Assembly: GCA_020445255.1 (NCBI GenBank)
Contig: JAGRGY010000020.1
Location: 1,493-34,477, forward strand
Length of the DNA: 32,985 bases
DNA from: Gammaproteobacteria bacterium
GTDB lineage: Bacteria; Pseudomonadota; Gammaproteobacteria; Chromatiales; Chromatiaceae
Direction of reading: 5' to 3'
A program made the translations under genes and the position numbers. The notes under the pieces are model-generated. The model was not told the DNA's origin and did not search any database. It saw only the letters and a list, made by a program, of their open reading frames with translations. Shown piece after piece: positions 25,292 to 32,981 of this stretch (within the stretch, counting starts at the first letter, position 1; every line of letters begins with the position of its first letter).

Positions 25292-25774
25292 CTAATCCCT
25301 GAAATTGATGTATTGCAAGGGCAGACCGAAATCGCCCTTCTTCAGCAGCCCGATCGCCGCCTGCAGATCGTCGCGGCTCTTGCCGCTGACCCTGACTTGC
25401 TCGCCCTGGATCTGCGCCTGCACCTTCATCTTGGCGCCCTTGATCGACTTGACGATGTCGCGCGCGGTATCGGTGTCGATGCCCTGGCGGATGGTCACCG
25501 CCTGGCGCGCGCGGTTGTTCGCCGTCTCGACCTTGCCGAGATCGAGACAATCGATGTCGACCGAACGCTTCACCAGCTTCTTCTGCAGAATATCCATCAT
25601 CTGCTCGAGCTGGAACTCGCTCTGCGCGTGCAGCGTGACGACATCGTCGTCGAGGGCGAAATTGGCGTCGCTGCCCTTGAAATCGAACCGCGTACCGACC
25701 TCGCGGTTGGCCTGGTCGGTGGCATTGCGCACCTCCTGCAGATCGACCTCGGAAACGACATCAAACGACGGCAT
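25292..25774 (-). CDS. yajQ: YajQ-family nucleotide-binding protein
   Basis: A 160-residue YajQ (UPF0234) protein with the diagnostic start MPSFDVVSEVDLQEVRNA and the tandem ferredoxin-like folds of the family (ATRFDF-like segment TRFDFKGSDANF, LQKKLVKRSVDIDCLD, GAKMKVQAQIQGEQVRVSGKSRDDLQ). Length is normal. Family members bind nucleotides, and the Xanthomonas homologue is reported as a cyclic-di-GMP effector with a role in virulence gene control; the E. coli protein's role is unclear. It sits 9 bp upstream of dsbC and 34 bp after the YceI-like lipoprotein gene in a minus-strand run xerD, yceI, yceI-like, yajQ, dsbC, PP2C. Confidence 0.95.
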   Translation of the reverse strand: MPSFDVVSEVDLQEVRNATDQANREVGTRFDFKGSDANFALDDDVVTLHAQSEFQLEQMMDILQKKLVKRSVDIDCLDLGKVETANNRARQAVTIRQGIDTDTARDIVKSIKGAKMKVQAQIQGEQVRVSGKSRDDLQAAIGLLKKGDFGLPLQYINFRD

Positions 25775-25808
25775 CAGGCTGTCTCCGGAACACGGAGGCG
25801 CAAGGCTA

Positions 25809-26546
25809 TCACAGCGGCGCCCCGCGTTCGTCGGCGGCGACGCGAAAATCCACGTCGAGCCTGTCGCGCACCTGCAGCGCCCCGCCCAGCACCGCGAACG
25901 GCGTGATACCGAGCTGCTGCTGGCTGACCTGCCATACGCCGCTGACCGTCACCCGTCCGCCCTGTCGCACCACCGTGACCGGTAGCCGGTATCGGCGGCC
26001 GGAACCGCGCAAGCTTAAATGCAGCATCGCCTCGCCATGCCCCTGTTGCAGCGCGTCGACACGCGCCACGAGCGTGACTTGCGGCCAGCGGACCGCGTCG
26101 AGCACGTCGGCGCCGAGCAGGTTAGAGCGCGTGCCGGCGACGGCCGCGGCATCCGGCACGCTCGCGAAGTCGTCGCCGGCCGCGGCGCGCACCGCAGGGT
26201 CGTCGACGATCAGCGCATCGGCGCGGAAACGCAATGCAGCAACGCCGGCGCCCTCGTCGAGCATTCGCACGCGGCCGTCCAGATCACCGGTCTGCAGCAC
26301 GTGGTTGTGCCCAAGACGGGCCAGGCGTCCGCCACGATAGACGCGTATGCGAACGTAACTCCCGGCCCGGTCCAGCACCCAGTCACGACCCGGCCGGTCG
26401 ATCCAGTCGGGTGCCGGCACGTCGACGCCGCCCGGCACCGCGACCGCGGCCGGGACCGGCTGCACGACCTGCGGGCGCGGCAGCGAGCAGGCGCCCGGCA
26501 ACACGGTGAGCGCGCTCAGCAGGCACAGGCGGACGATCGGCGTCAT
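25809..26546 (-). CDS. YceI-like domain protein, probable lipoprotein
   Basis: A 245-residue exported protein. A hydrophobic leader ends in LPGAC, with Cys20 as a possible lipidation site, although the -3 position is Pro rather than the usual Leu. The mature part has a proline/valine-rich linker, then a YceI-like beta-barrel region (about 60-235: SYVRIRVYRGGRLARLGHNHVL, GRVRMLDEGAGVAALRF, HLSLRGSGRRYRLPVTVV, VWQVSQQQLGITPFAVLGGALQV). YceI proteins are periplasmic lipocalin-like barrels that bind isoprenoid or other amphiphiles; the LGHNHV variant is the one seen in cytochrome-neighbouring YceI-like proteins. The start ATG overlaps the stop of the upstream YceI gene by 4 nt (ATGA), indicating coupled translation. 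Ligand unknown. Confidence 0.75.
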   Translation of the reverse strand: MTPIVRLCLLSALTVLPGACSLPRPQVVQPVPAAVAVPGGVDVPAPDWIDRPGRDWVLDRAGSYVRIRVYRGGRLARLGHNHVLQTGDLDGRVRMLDEGAGVAALRFRADALIVDDPAVRAAAGDDFASVPDAAAVAGTRSNLLGADVLDAVRWPQVTLVARVDALQQGHGEAMLHLSLRGSGRRYRLPVTVVRQGGRVTVSGVWQVSQQQLGITPFAVLGGALQVRDRLDVDFRVAADERGAPL

Positions 26547-27097
26547 TCGCGGGGTTCCCAGCGCAGATCGAACGCCACCTCGACGAACGCACCGACCGAG
26601 GCCTCGTCGGCCGGGCCGACACCGAACCAGCGGCGGTCGACCGACACGACGCCACGCAGTTGCGCGCCTGTCGGGAATGGCTGCCAGGTGAAAGGGACGT
26701 CGAGCGCGCGGGTGACGCCTTTTACGGTCAGCTCACCCTGCATGATCCGCCCGTCTCCGTCGGCGTTGGTCACGCGGGTGCTGCGGTAGCGGGCCGTTGG
26801 GTGGCTTTCGACGTCGAACCACTCGGCCGCGCGCATCTCGGCGTCACGTTCGCCGTCGCCGCTGTCGATCGCGCGCAGGTCGATCTCCACGTCGAACCCG
26901 AACGGCATGCCGCGTTCGTCGATTGCCGGCGTCACGCGGTAGACGGTGAAGCGGGTTTCGAATGCCTGACCCTCGACAACGGCCCGATAGCCGAACCGCC
27001 CCTGCGTCGCCGCGAGCACCGGGACGGACGCCAGCAGACAGGCCAGCAGGGCGAGCCGTGCGGCGAGGCCGTCAGCCACGCGGGTGATGCCGGGCAT
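26543..27097 (-). CDS. YceI-family periplasmic protein
   Basis: A 184-residue protein with a signal peptide (RLALLACLLASVPVLAA) and a YceI-type lipocalin-like barrel. Strand motifs include GFDVEIDLRAIDSGDGERDAEM, AAEWFDVESHPTARYRSTRV, GRIMQGELTVKGVTRALDVPF and the C-terminal GVGPADEASVGAFVEVAFDL, all in family order. YceI relatives bind polyisoprenoid or fatty-acid-like ligands in the periplasm. I place the start at ATG 27097, which overlaps the xerD end by 26 nt; GTG 27079 is an alternative with no better ribosome site. It is followed by a second, more divergent YceI-like gene with an ATGA overlap, so the two barrels are made together. Confidence 0.85.
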   Translation of the reverse strand: MPGITRVADGLAARLALLACLLASVPVLAATQGRFGYRAVVEGQAFETRFTVYRVTPAIDERGMPFGFDVEIDLRAIDSGDGERDAEMRAAEWFDVESHPTARYRSTRVTNADGDGRIMQGELTVKGVTRALDVPFTWQPFPTGAQLRGVVSVDRRWFGVGPADEASVGAFVEVAFDLRWEPRE

Positions 27098-28013
27098 GCA
27101 GGGCCTGCAGGCGTTCACGCGCGACGTGGGTGTAGATCTGCGTGGTCGACAGCGAGCTGTGGCCAAGCAGCAGCTGCACCACGCGCAGGTCGGCGCCGTG
27201 ATTGACCAGGTGGGTGGCGAAGGCATGGCGCACCGTATGCGGCGACAGCACCTGACGGATGCCGGCGGTGAGGGCGTGCTTCCTGATCCGGTACCAGAAC
27301 GCCTGGCGGGTCATGCCGCCGCCACGCCGGGTCACGAACAGGCTGTTCGCCGGCAGCTCGCCGAGCAGCGGCGGACGCGCCTCGGCGAGATAGCGCCGCA
27401 CCCAGTCGATCGCCTGTTCGCCCAATGGCACAAGGCGCTCCTTGTCGCCCTTGCCGATCACCCGCACGACACCCTGGGCCAAGCTCAGCTGGTCGGGCTG
27501 CAGACCGACCAGCTCGGAGACCCGCAGCCCGGTCGCGTACAGCAGCTCCAGCATCGCGCGATCGCGCAGGCCCTCGGCGGTGTCGAGGTCGGGCGCTTCG
27601 AGCAGGGCCTCGACCTCGGCCTCGCTGAGCGACTTGGGCAACGGCCGGCCGAGACGCGGCGCGTCGATCTGCGTGGTCGGGTCGTCGCGCCGGCGCTGTT
27701 CGCGGCACGCCCACTGATAGAACTGGCGCAGCGTCGACAGTCGCCGGGCGCTGGTGCGGGGGCGCACGCCCTGCTCGACCGCCGCGGCGAGGTACGACAG
27801 CAGCTCGTCCCGGCGTGCCGCGACCAGGCCCCGGCCGCCGTTGGCGCGTAGCCAGACCGCGCAGTGGCGCAGGTCCGACTGATAGGAACTGAGCGTGTTG
27901 CGTGAAAGCCCGCGCTCCATCCAGACCGAGTCCGCGAACGCCTCGACGACGCGCAGATCGTCGTCGGCGACGCCCACCCCTGCCGTCGTCGCGCGTGCAG
28001 AGCTCCGTGCCAT
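27072..28013 (-). CDS. xerD: Tyrosine recombinase XerD
   Basis: XerD acts with XerC at the chromosomal dif site to resolve dimers. The protein is 313 residues. An N-terminal SAM-like core-binding domain (VEAFADSVWMERGLSRNTLSSYQSDLRH) is followed by the catalytic domain with all active-site residues: Arg in ATGLRVSELVGL, Lys in GKGDKERLVPLG, H-x-x-R in PHTVRHAFATHL, His in LLGHSSLSTTQ and the nucleophile Tyr in IYTHVARERL. XerD is favoured over XerC by the RLGRPLPKSLSEAEVEALL linker. ATG 28013 has GGGAG about 7 nt upstream. It is first in a minus-strand run leading into the YceI genes, yajQ and dsbC; yqcC is divergent. It is a housekeeping recombinase, with no sign of an integrated element around it. 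Confidence 0.93.
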   Translation of the reverse strand: MARSSARATTAGVGVADDDLRVVEAFADSVWMERGLSRNTLSSYQSDLRHCAVWLRANGGRGLVAARRDELLSYLAAAVEQGVRPRTSARRLSTLRQFYQWACREQRRRDDPTTQIDAPRLGRPLPKSLSEAEVEALLEAPDLDTAEGLRDRAMLELLYATGLRVSELVGLQPDQLSLAQGVVRVIGKGDKERLVPLGEQAIDWVRRYLAEARPPLLGELPANSLFVTRRGGGMTRQAFWYRIRKHALTAGIRQVLSPHTVRHAFATHLVNHGADLRVVQLLLGHSSLSTTQIYTHVARERLQALHARHHPRG

Positions 28014-28098
28014 GCGTATCTCCCCTTCTCCCACCTCGGTGGCAATCACTGCACCTGCGTGCAAGGATAACCGGCAAGCCCATGGCCACGGAGTCCGC

Positions 28099-28431
28099 GT
28101 GCGCGATCAATTGACCTCGCTGCTGAACGACCTCGAGCGCGAACTGCGCCTGCAGGGGCGCTGGCAGCCGGGCCAGCCGCCCGCAGAGGCATTGACCAGC
28201 ACCGAACCGTTCGCGGTCGATGTGCTCGACTTCGATCAGTGGCTGCAATGGATTCTACTGCCGCGCATGCACGAACTGCTGCGCCGCCAGCTGCCGTTGC
28301 CGATGAACTGTGCGATCCAGCCGATGGCCGAGGAGGTGTACCCGCCTGACGATGCCGGTGGCCTGCGGATCACCGCGATCGTGGCCGAGATCGACACCCT
28401 GCTGACCGATGGGCGCAGCAGCCTGAATTGA
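28099..28431 (+). CDS. yqcC: YqcC-family protein
   Basis: A 110-residue protein matching the YqcC (DUF446) family: STEPFAVDVLDFDQWLQWILLPRMHELL aligns by eye with the E. coli sequence, and overall length is the same. The function is unknown; in E. coli yqcC is next to the tRNA pseudouridine synthase gene truC, which is not seen here. The start is GTG 28099, chosen because CGGAG lies 5 nt upstream and the reading frame further upstream is a shadow of xerD. A strong terminator follows the stop by about 20 bp, so it is a single-gene unit divergent from xerD. Confidence 0.88.
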   Translation: MRDQLTSLLNDLERELRLQGRWQPGQPPAEALTSTEPFAVDVLDFDQWLQWILLPRMHELLRRQLPLPMNCAIQPMAEEVYPPDDAGGLRITAIVAEIDTLLTDGRSSLN

Positions 28432-28449
28432 GAGGCGGCAGCCGCGCTG

Positions 28450-28481
28450 CGCCGGCGGAATCCCGGCGGCGGCGTTTTTTT
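28450..28481 (+). terminator. Rho-independent terminator after yqcC
   Basis: CGCCGG (28450-28455), a 7-nt loop and CCGGCG (28463-28468) form a GC-rich stem, followed after six bases by seven T residues (28475-28481). It lies 19 bp after the yqcC stop. Confidence 0.7.
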
Positions 28482-28500
28482 CCACATTGGCTGTGGAAAA
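28478..28500. repeat. Perfect inverted repeat of DnaA-box-like 9-mers
   Basis: TTTTCCACA (28478-28486) and its exact reverse complement (28492-28500) are separated by 5 nt. TTTTCCACA fits the relaxed DnaA-box pattern TTWTNCACA. It directly follows the yqcC terminator T-tract, so it may instead be a second terminator hairpin. No other origin-like gene context (dnaA, dnaN, gidA) is in the window. Confidence 0.5.
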
Positions 28501-28561
28501 CGCTGTTAAAAAGATGAAGAGAATGCCCGCCATCCGGCACCCGTTCGTGACCTTCATCAAA

Positions 28562-28591
28562 TTGACCAAAAAGTGTCCAAAATCCTATAAT
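28562..28591 (+). promoter_or_regulatory. Strong sigma-70-like promoter in AT-rich region
   Basis: TTGACC (28562-28567) and TATAAT (28586-28591) with an 18-bp spacer, in AT-rich DNA unlike the rest of the window. Transcription would start near 28598, giving ycgN a leader of about 135 nt, or a separate small transcript. No terminator is visible between here and ycgN. A TTGAT-N4-ATC(TG) sequence at 28687-28700 resembles an FNR/ANR site but is imperfect. Confidence 0.6.
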
Positions 28592-28734
28592 TGCTTATTA
28601 AACATATTGTTACAATGGTATTCTAAGTCATGACATGGGAAACCGAAGCCAACCCAATAACATTTGCACTGTCGTCCCGGCCCCTGTTGATAATCATCTG
28701 CTAATTTAATTGTCTTCGTACGGAGAATCCCGAC

Positions 28735-29178
28735 GTGGCAGACACCGATAACCCGTTCTGGCAACGCAAGAGTCTGCGCGAATTATCCCGTCAGGAATGG
28801 GAATCACTGTGCGACGGTTGCACCAAGTGCTGCCACTACCGGCTCGAGGACGTGGACACCCGGGCGATCTACTTCACCAACGTCCACTGCCGCCTGCTCG
28901 ATCCGGAGACCGGCCGCTGCACCGACTATTCTCACCGCTCCGAGCGGGTCCCGGACTGCGTGACCATCACCCCCGAGGTACTCGAAGACCCCTATTGGCT
29001 GCCGCGCACCTGCGCCTACCGCCTGCTCGCCGAGGGACGCCCACTGCCGCGCTGGCACCCGCTGGTCAGCGGTGACCCACTCAGTGTCGAGACCGCCGGA
29101 CAGCGCGTATGCCGGCGGACGATCTGCGAGGACGACGCCGGCGAGCTGGAACAGCATCTGGTCGACTGGATCGATTGA
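28735..29178 (+). CDS. ycgN: YcgN-family cysteine-cluster protein
   Basis: A 147-residue protein of the YcgN (UPF0260) family, defined by a conserved cysteine cluster and classed with the zinc/iron-chelating CxxCxxCC proteins. Here the cluster begins C-D-G-C-T-K-C-C at residues 27-34, and further conserved cysteines occur in NVHCRLLDPETGRCTDY, VPDCVTI, RTCAYRL and RVCRRTICED. Metal or Fe-S binding is suggested by the cysteines but function is unknown. The start is GTG 28735 with GGAGA 8 nt upstream. It has an AT-rich upstream region with a strong promoter and is followed 5 bp downstream by the DUF3549 gene, probably in one operon. Confidence 0.9.
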   Translation: MADTDNPFWQRKSLRELSRQEWESLCDGCTKCCHYRLEDVDTRAIYFTNVHCRLLDPETGRCTDYSHRSERVPDCVTITPEVLEDPYWLPRTCAYRLLAEGRPLPRWHPLVSGDPLSVETAGQRVCRRTICEDDAGELEQHLVDWID

Positions 29179-29183
29179 CGGCG

Positions 29184-30230
29184 ATGACGCGCCAGCCTCC
29201 GACGACCCTGTTGCGGCTGCTCGAGGACAGCGGCCGCCATGTGCTGGTCTACGATATCGGCCGCCGCGTCGGCGCGATCGGTCGCGGCGTGTTCGCCAGG
29301 TTCGAGTCCGCGGCGGCACCCTACCCACTACCCATGCAGCGCAAGGCCCGGTTCGCGCTCGTCCAGATCGCCGACGGCGCCGAACCCGTGGTCTGGTTCC
29401 TGCAGTTCGCGCTCGACGAACAGGGCCTGATCGTGCCGGCCGAACGCGACTACCTGCTGGTGCGCCTGCTCGAATCCGCGCAGGCGGGACAGGCCGGCGG
29501 CGACCCGCAGCGGGCGCTGCACGACAACCCACTGGCGTTCCGGCCACGCGACGACCGCATGGCGCTGTTTCACGCGCGGCTCGGCGCCGACCTCGACCGT
29601 GCACCGTCGCGCTACTATGCGCATGCCCTCGACTATTTCCATGGTCGGCTCGGCTGGGACCAATGGGAATTCGTCGGCTACCAGGGCATCGCTGATGTCG
29701 CATGCCGGCATGACGACGTACCACTCGCCGCGGCCATTGCGCAGCTGCCGCCACCACCGTTGATCGCGCTCTGTCACTGCCTCGAGAGTCAGCTCGTCGC
29801 CGTGCCGCTGCGCGATGCGCTGCTGCACCGACTCGACGTCGCGCTGCGGCACCCGTCACCGGATGTCGGTGAACTGGCCGCGCTGATCCGTGGCCTGTCG
29901 TCGCAGGCGGGGACGCGCGCGGTGCGCGAGCGGATCGCCGGCGTGTTGGCCCACCCGGCGGCGGGTGACGTGGAGCTGCTCGCCGCGCTGTCGGGCCGGG
30001 CCTGGGAGGCGCTGCAGGATCGTTCGCTGCTTGATCTGTGGCTGGCGCGATTGGCCGACAATGCGCATGGCCAGGCCGCCTTCACGCAGTGCGTCGCCGA
30101 CCTGGTGGGCGTCCCCGAGATGTCGGCGACGCTGCGCGCCGCGCTGCGCGACCCGAACCACCCGAACAGCGTGCGCCGGGCCGTGTCACGAATGACAGAA
30201 AAAGGCGCCGGCCGACATCCGGCGGCATGA
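29184..30230 (+). CDS. DUF3549-family protein
   Basis: A 348-residue cytoplasmic protein that I recognise as DUF3549, a family of unknown function seen in Pseudomonas-like Gammaproteobacteria. Typical segments are LLEDSGRHVLVYDIGRRV at the N-terminus, FESAAAPYPLPMQRKARFAL, WFLQFALDEQGLIVPAERDYLL and ALDYFHGRLGWDQWEFVGYQGIADV. The C-terminal half is helical and leucine/alanine-rich (HEAT-like in appearance, not certain). No signal peptide or membrane span is visible. ATG 29184 lies 5 bp after the ycgN stop. A CGCCGG/CCGGCG hairpin (30206-30224) falls at the very end of the coding sequence, without a T-tract. No function is proposed. Confidence 0.8.
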   Translation: MTRQPPTTLLRLLEDSGRHVLVYDIGRRVGAIGRGVFARFESAAAPYPLPMQRKARFALVQIADGAEPVVWFLQFALDEQGLIVPAERDYLLVRLLESAQAGQAGGDPQRALHDNPLAFRPRDDRMALFHARLGADLDRAPSRYYAHALDYFHGRLGWDQWEFVGYQGIADVACRHDDVPLAAAIAQLPPPPLIALCHCLESQLVAVPLRDALLHRLDVALRHPSPDVGELAALIRGLSSQAGTRAVRERIAGVLAHPAAGDVELLAALSGRAWEALQDRSLLDLWLARLADNAHGQAAFTQCVADLVGVPEMSATLRAALRDPNHPNSVRRAVSRMTEKGAGRHPAA

Positions 30231-30319
30231 ACGACGCCTCTCGCAACACCGGCACGTGGTCCGCGCAGGCGCTGTAATGGCTTTTCCGCCGCCCAGGGAA
30301 AGGCCGCACGGATCCCGCG

Positions 30320-31651
30320 TCAGCGCACCACTTCAGCCATCGGTCCGGTGGACGCGTCGAGAAAACGCGTGAGCAATGCCATGTCGTCGGCCACATCCGG
30401 CAGCCTGGCGCGCACGATCCAGCCACCGCCCGGCGCTTCGTCGAGTGATCTGCCGTCGCCGTCCTCCAGCGCATCCAGGCGAAAGCGTCGGTTGCCGCGC
30501 GGAGACAACAGTTCGAGCTCGTCACCCACGCGGAACTTGTTCTTGACCAGCAGCTGCGCCAGCCCCGTCTGTCGGTCGACCTGGGTCACCTCGGCGACGA
30601 ACTGCGAACGCGTGCTGCTCGACGAGGCCTGGCGGTAGCTCTGCAGCTCCTGGCTCTCGTGGCGCTGCAGGAAGCCATCGGTATAGCCGCGGTTGGCGAG
30701 GTGTTCCAGTTCGCCCAGCAGTGCCGGATCGAACGGCCGCCCGGCCGCGGCGTCGTCGATCGCGCGTCGATACACCTGCGTCGTGCGCGCGGTGTAGTAG
30801 TGCGACTTGGTGCGACCCTCGATCTTCAGGCAGTCGACGCCGATCTCGGCCAGCCGGTGCACGTGCTCCACCGCGCGCAGGTCGCGCGAGTTCATGATGT
30901 AGGTGCCGTGCTCGTCCTCGAAGATCGGCATGAACTCGCCCGGGCGCTCGCGCTCCTCGAGGTAGTACACCTCGTCCGCCTTCGGGTGCCGTTTGATCTC
31001 CGATACCGGGATCTCGGCGACTGCGTCGAGGTCCTCGCGCGCGATCTTGTAGTCCCAGCGGCACGAGTTCGTGCAGGTGCCCTGGTTCGCGTCGCGGTGG
31101 TTGAAGTATCCGGACAGCAGGCAGCGGCCCGAGTACGCGATGCACAGCGCGCCGTGCACGAACACCTCGATCTCCATGTCCGGGCAGGCCTGACGGATTT
31201 CGGCCACCTCGTCCAGCGACAGCTCGCGCGACAGGATCACGCGTGTCAGCCCCACCGACTGCCAGAAGCGCACGCCGGCCGCGTTGACCGTGTTGGCCTG
31301 CACCGACAGGTGGATCGGCATGTCCGGCCAGCGCTCGCGCACCAGCATGATCAGGCCCGGGTCGGCCATGATCAGCGCGTCCGGGCCCATCGCCACCACT
31401 GGCGCGATGTCGTCGACGAAGGTCTTCAACTTGGCACCGTGCGGCATCACGTTGGTCGCGACGAAGAACTTGCGGCCCTGGCCGTGCGCCTCGCGGATGC
31501 CAATGCGCAGATTGTCCTCGCGAAAATCGTTGTTGCGCACGCGCAGGCTGTAGCGCGGCATGCCGGCATACACGGCATCGGCACCGTAGGCAAAGGCGTA
31601 GCGCATGTTGCGCAGCGTGCCGGCAGGAGCCAGCAGTTCGGGGACTCTCAT
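30320..31651 (-). CDS. trhP: tRNA hydroxylation protein TrhP (YegQ, peptidase U32 family)
   Basis: TrhP (formerly YegQ) belongs to the U32 'collagenase-like' family, but in E. coli it is needed, with an Fe-S cluster and prephenate, for 5-hydroxyuridine at wobble position 34 of tRNAs. The 443-residue protein starts with the family hallmark MRVPELLAPAGTLRNMRYAFAYGADAVYAG. It carries four cysteines, C170, C177, C193 and C197 (HGALCIAYSGRC, GTCTNSCRW), expected to hold the cluster. The DLRAVEHVHRLAEIGVDCLKIEGRTKS segment and a C-terminal barrel-like extension are also present. Length matches E. coli YegQ (about 450). The ATG at 31651 has no clear ribosome site. It lies 43 bp after the TIGR00341 gene on the same strand and converges on the DUF3549 gene. 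Confidence 0.92.
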   Translation of the reverse strand: MRVPELLAPAGTLRNMRYAFAYGADAVYAGMPRYSLRVRNNDFREDNLRIGIREAHGQGRKFFVATNVMPHGAKLKTFVDDIAPVVAMGPDALIMADPGLIMLVRERWPDMPIHLSVQANTVNAAGVRFWQSVGLTRVILSRELSLDEVAEIRQACPDMEIEVFVHGALCIAYSGRCLLSGYFNHRDANQGTCTNSCRWDYKIAREDLDAVAEIPVSEIKRHPKADEVYYLEERERPGEFMPIFEDEHGTYIMNSRDLRAVEHVHRLAEIGVDCLKIEGRTKSHYYTARTTQVYRRAIDDAAAGRPFDPALLGELEHLANRGYTDGFLQRHESQELQSYRQASSSSTRSQFVAEVTQVDRQTGLAQLLVKNKFRVGDELELLSPRGNRRFRLDALEDGDGRSLDEAPGGGWIVRARLPDVADDMALLTRFLDASTGPMAEVVR

Positions 31652-31694
31652 TCGTGCATACCCGATCGTGAACGGTGGGACGGATTATGACGCA

Positions 31695-32687
31695 TCACAG
31701 CAGTACGCGATGCCGGGCAACGACGACCGCCAGCAGCACCAACAGCAGCGCGGCCCAGAACAGGCCGGACAGCAGCGTCGACTGGCGCGCCTTGGTGCGC
31801 TCGTACCAGGTGCGCGGCTGCACACCCTTGAGCATGAACACGACCTTGGCGGCAACGATCACGCACACGATGTTGACCGCCAGCAGCAACGCCGCACCGA
31901 GTGCCAGTTCGATGTGACCGGCACCGAACAGCAGCGCCGTCGTCGCGGTCGGGGGCAACAGCGCCACCGCGACCATGACACCGACCAGCGTGGTCGACAG
32001 GCCGGTGGTCAGCGACAGCACGGCGGCACCGGATACGAGCGCCAGCGTCATGCCGTCGATGCCCACGTCGGTGCGCGCGACGATCTCGCCGCTCGCGATC
32101 AGCAGTTCGCCGCGCGCGATGTCGCTCGGCCAGGCAAGCCCGATCAGCAACGCAGTCAGGAAGGCCAGCGCCAGGCCGGTGATGCCGGTGCGCAGCGAAC
32201 GCCACATCAGCACGCCGTCACCGAGGGTGGAACTGAATGCCAGCGCGAGAATCGGCCCCAGCAACGGTGCGATCACCATCGCGCCGATCACGACGGCGAC
32301 ATTGTCCTCGACCAGCCCGATCGCGGCGACGATCGTCGACAGCAGTACGAGCAGCAGGAAGTTGCTGTCGATCCGCGCACCTTTTTCGATCTGGGCATAA
32401 AGTTCCTCGCGCGTCGCCTTGGCGACGCTGGCGTCGTCCTCCGGCTCCCGCGGCAGGTACGTGTCGACCGGCAACACGACGATGCGGTGCGTCTCGGAAC
32501 CGCCGAACAGCTTCTGCAGCGCGTCCATGACCGGCTGGCGCGTACTGTCGCTGACCAGCATGCGAAACGAACGCCGTCCGTCTTCGGCCGGCGCACCCCA
32601 CCAATAGTCGGTAATCTCGAACTGGTCGGCGATACCGGCCAGCGTGTCGGTATGACCGGTGTCGGCGACGATCTCGATCAGACGCAT
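31695..32687 (-). CDS. TIGR00341 / DUF389 family membrane protein
   Basis: A 330-residue protein with a soluble N-terminal part (1-105; MRLIEIVADTGH, WWGAPAEDGRRSFRMLVSD, LQKLFGG) and a C-terminal membrane domain of about six spans, with the characteristic NFLLLVLLSTIVAAIGLVEDNVAVVIGAMVIAPLLGPI (110-148), GLSTTLVGVMVAVALLPPTATT and LAVNIVCVIVAAKVVFML. This matches the TIGR00341 (DUF389) family, which has no established function; the GAMVIAPLLGP and VALLPP motifs suggest a transporter-like fold. The ATG at 32687 has AAGGA about 10 nt upstream. It is followed by trhP on the same strand. Substrate and role are unknown. Confidence 0.88.
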   Translation of the reverse strand: MRLIEIVADTGHTDTLAGIADQFEITDYWWGAPAEDGRRSFRMLVSDSTRQPVMDALQKLFGGSETHRIVVLPVDTYLPREPEDDASVAKATREELYAQIEKGARIDSNFLLLVLLSTIVAAIGLVEDNVAVVIGAMVIAPLLGPILALAFSSTLGDGVLMWRSLRTGITGLALAFLTALLIGLAWPSDIARGELLIASGEIVARTDVGIDGMTLALVSGAAVLSLTTGLSTTLVGVMVAVALLPPTATTALLFGAGHIELALGAALLLAVNIVCVIVAAKVVFMLKGVQPRTWYERTKARQSTLLSGLFWAALLLVLLAVVVARHRVLL

Positions 32688-32903
32688 GGGTGGTTGGTCC
32701 TTGGCGCTTATTCGTGATTGGCCGTGAATTGTACGCCGGAGGATGTGGTCGTGACGGAATGGCGGTCCGGATCAGCGGGATGTGTTGAGGTTTGTGCTGC
32801 TGTCAGTGCCTACACGGATCTCCGGGTGCGTGGCAAAGATCGCCGTCTGGGCGTGATTCGTTCCCGAATCTTTTCGCGCTACGGGCGGAGATTGGTTTTT
32901 GAT

Positions 32904-32981
32904 GCGCGCGGTGGCGCGCACCCGGATTTGAATGCGCTCGGCGGAGCGCACCCCGCGTTCTGATTGCGCTGGGCTCAGCGC
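32904..32981. repeat. Three tandem 6-4-6 palindromic repeats (REP-like)
   Basis: Three hairpins at 32904-32919, 32934-32949 and 32966-32981 each have a perfect 6-bp stem beginning GCGC and a 4-nt loop beginning GG (GGTG, GGCG, GGCT), and each is followed by AC or ACC. Stems differ (GCGCGC, GCGCTC, GCGCTG), but both arms change together. Spacing is 30 and 32 bp. The array reaches the window edge and may continue. The rest of the 298 bp beyond the TIGR00341 start holds no recognisable gene. Confidence 0.65.

Noticed and set aside
27072..28013. Integrase of a mobile element
   Set aside because: All features point to housekeeping XerD: normal length, conserved neighbours, no attachment repeats or phage genes nearby.
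28475..28734. Replication origin
   Set aside because: Only two DnaA-like boxes, both in one hairpin, and no dnaA, dnaN or gidA context.
30206..30224. Terminator after the DUF3549 gene
   Set aside because: A CGCCGG/CCGGCG stem is present but lies inside the end of the coding sequence and has no T-tract.
32718..32963. 81-codon ORF at the right edge
   Set aside because: No ribosome site or family resemblance, and its end is made of the hairpin repeats.
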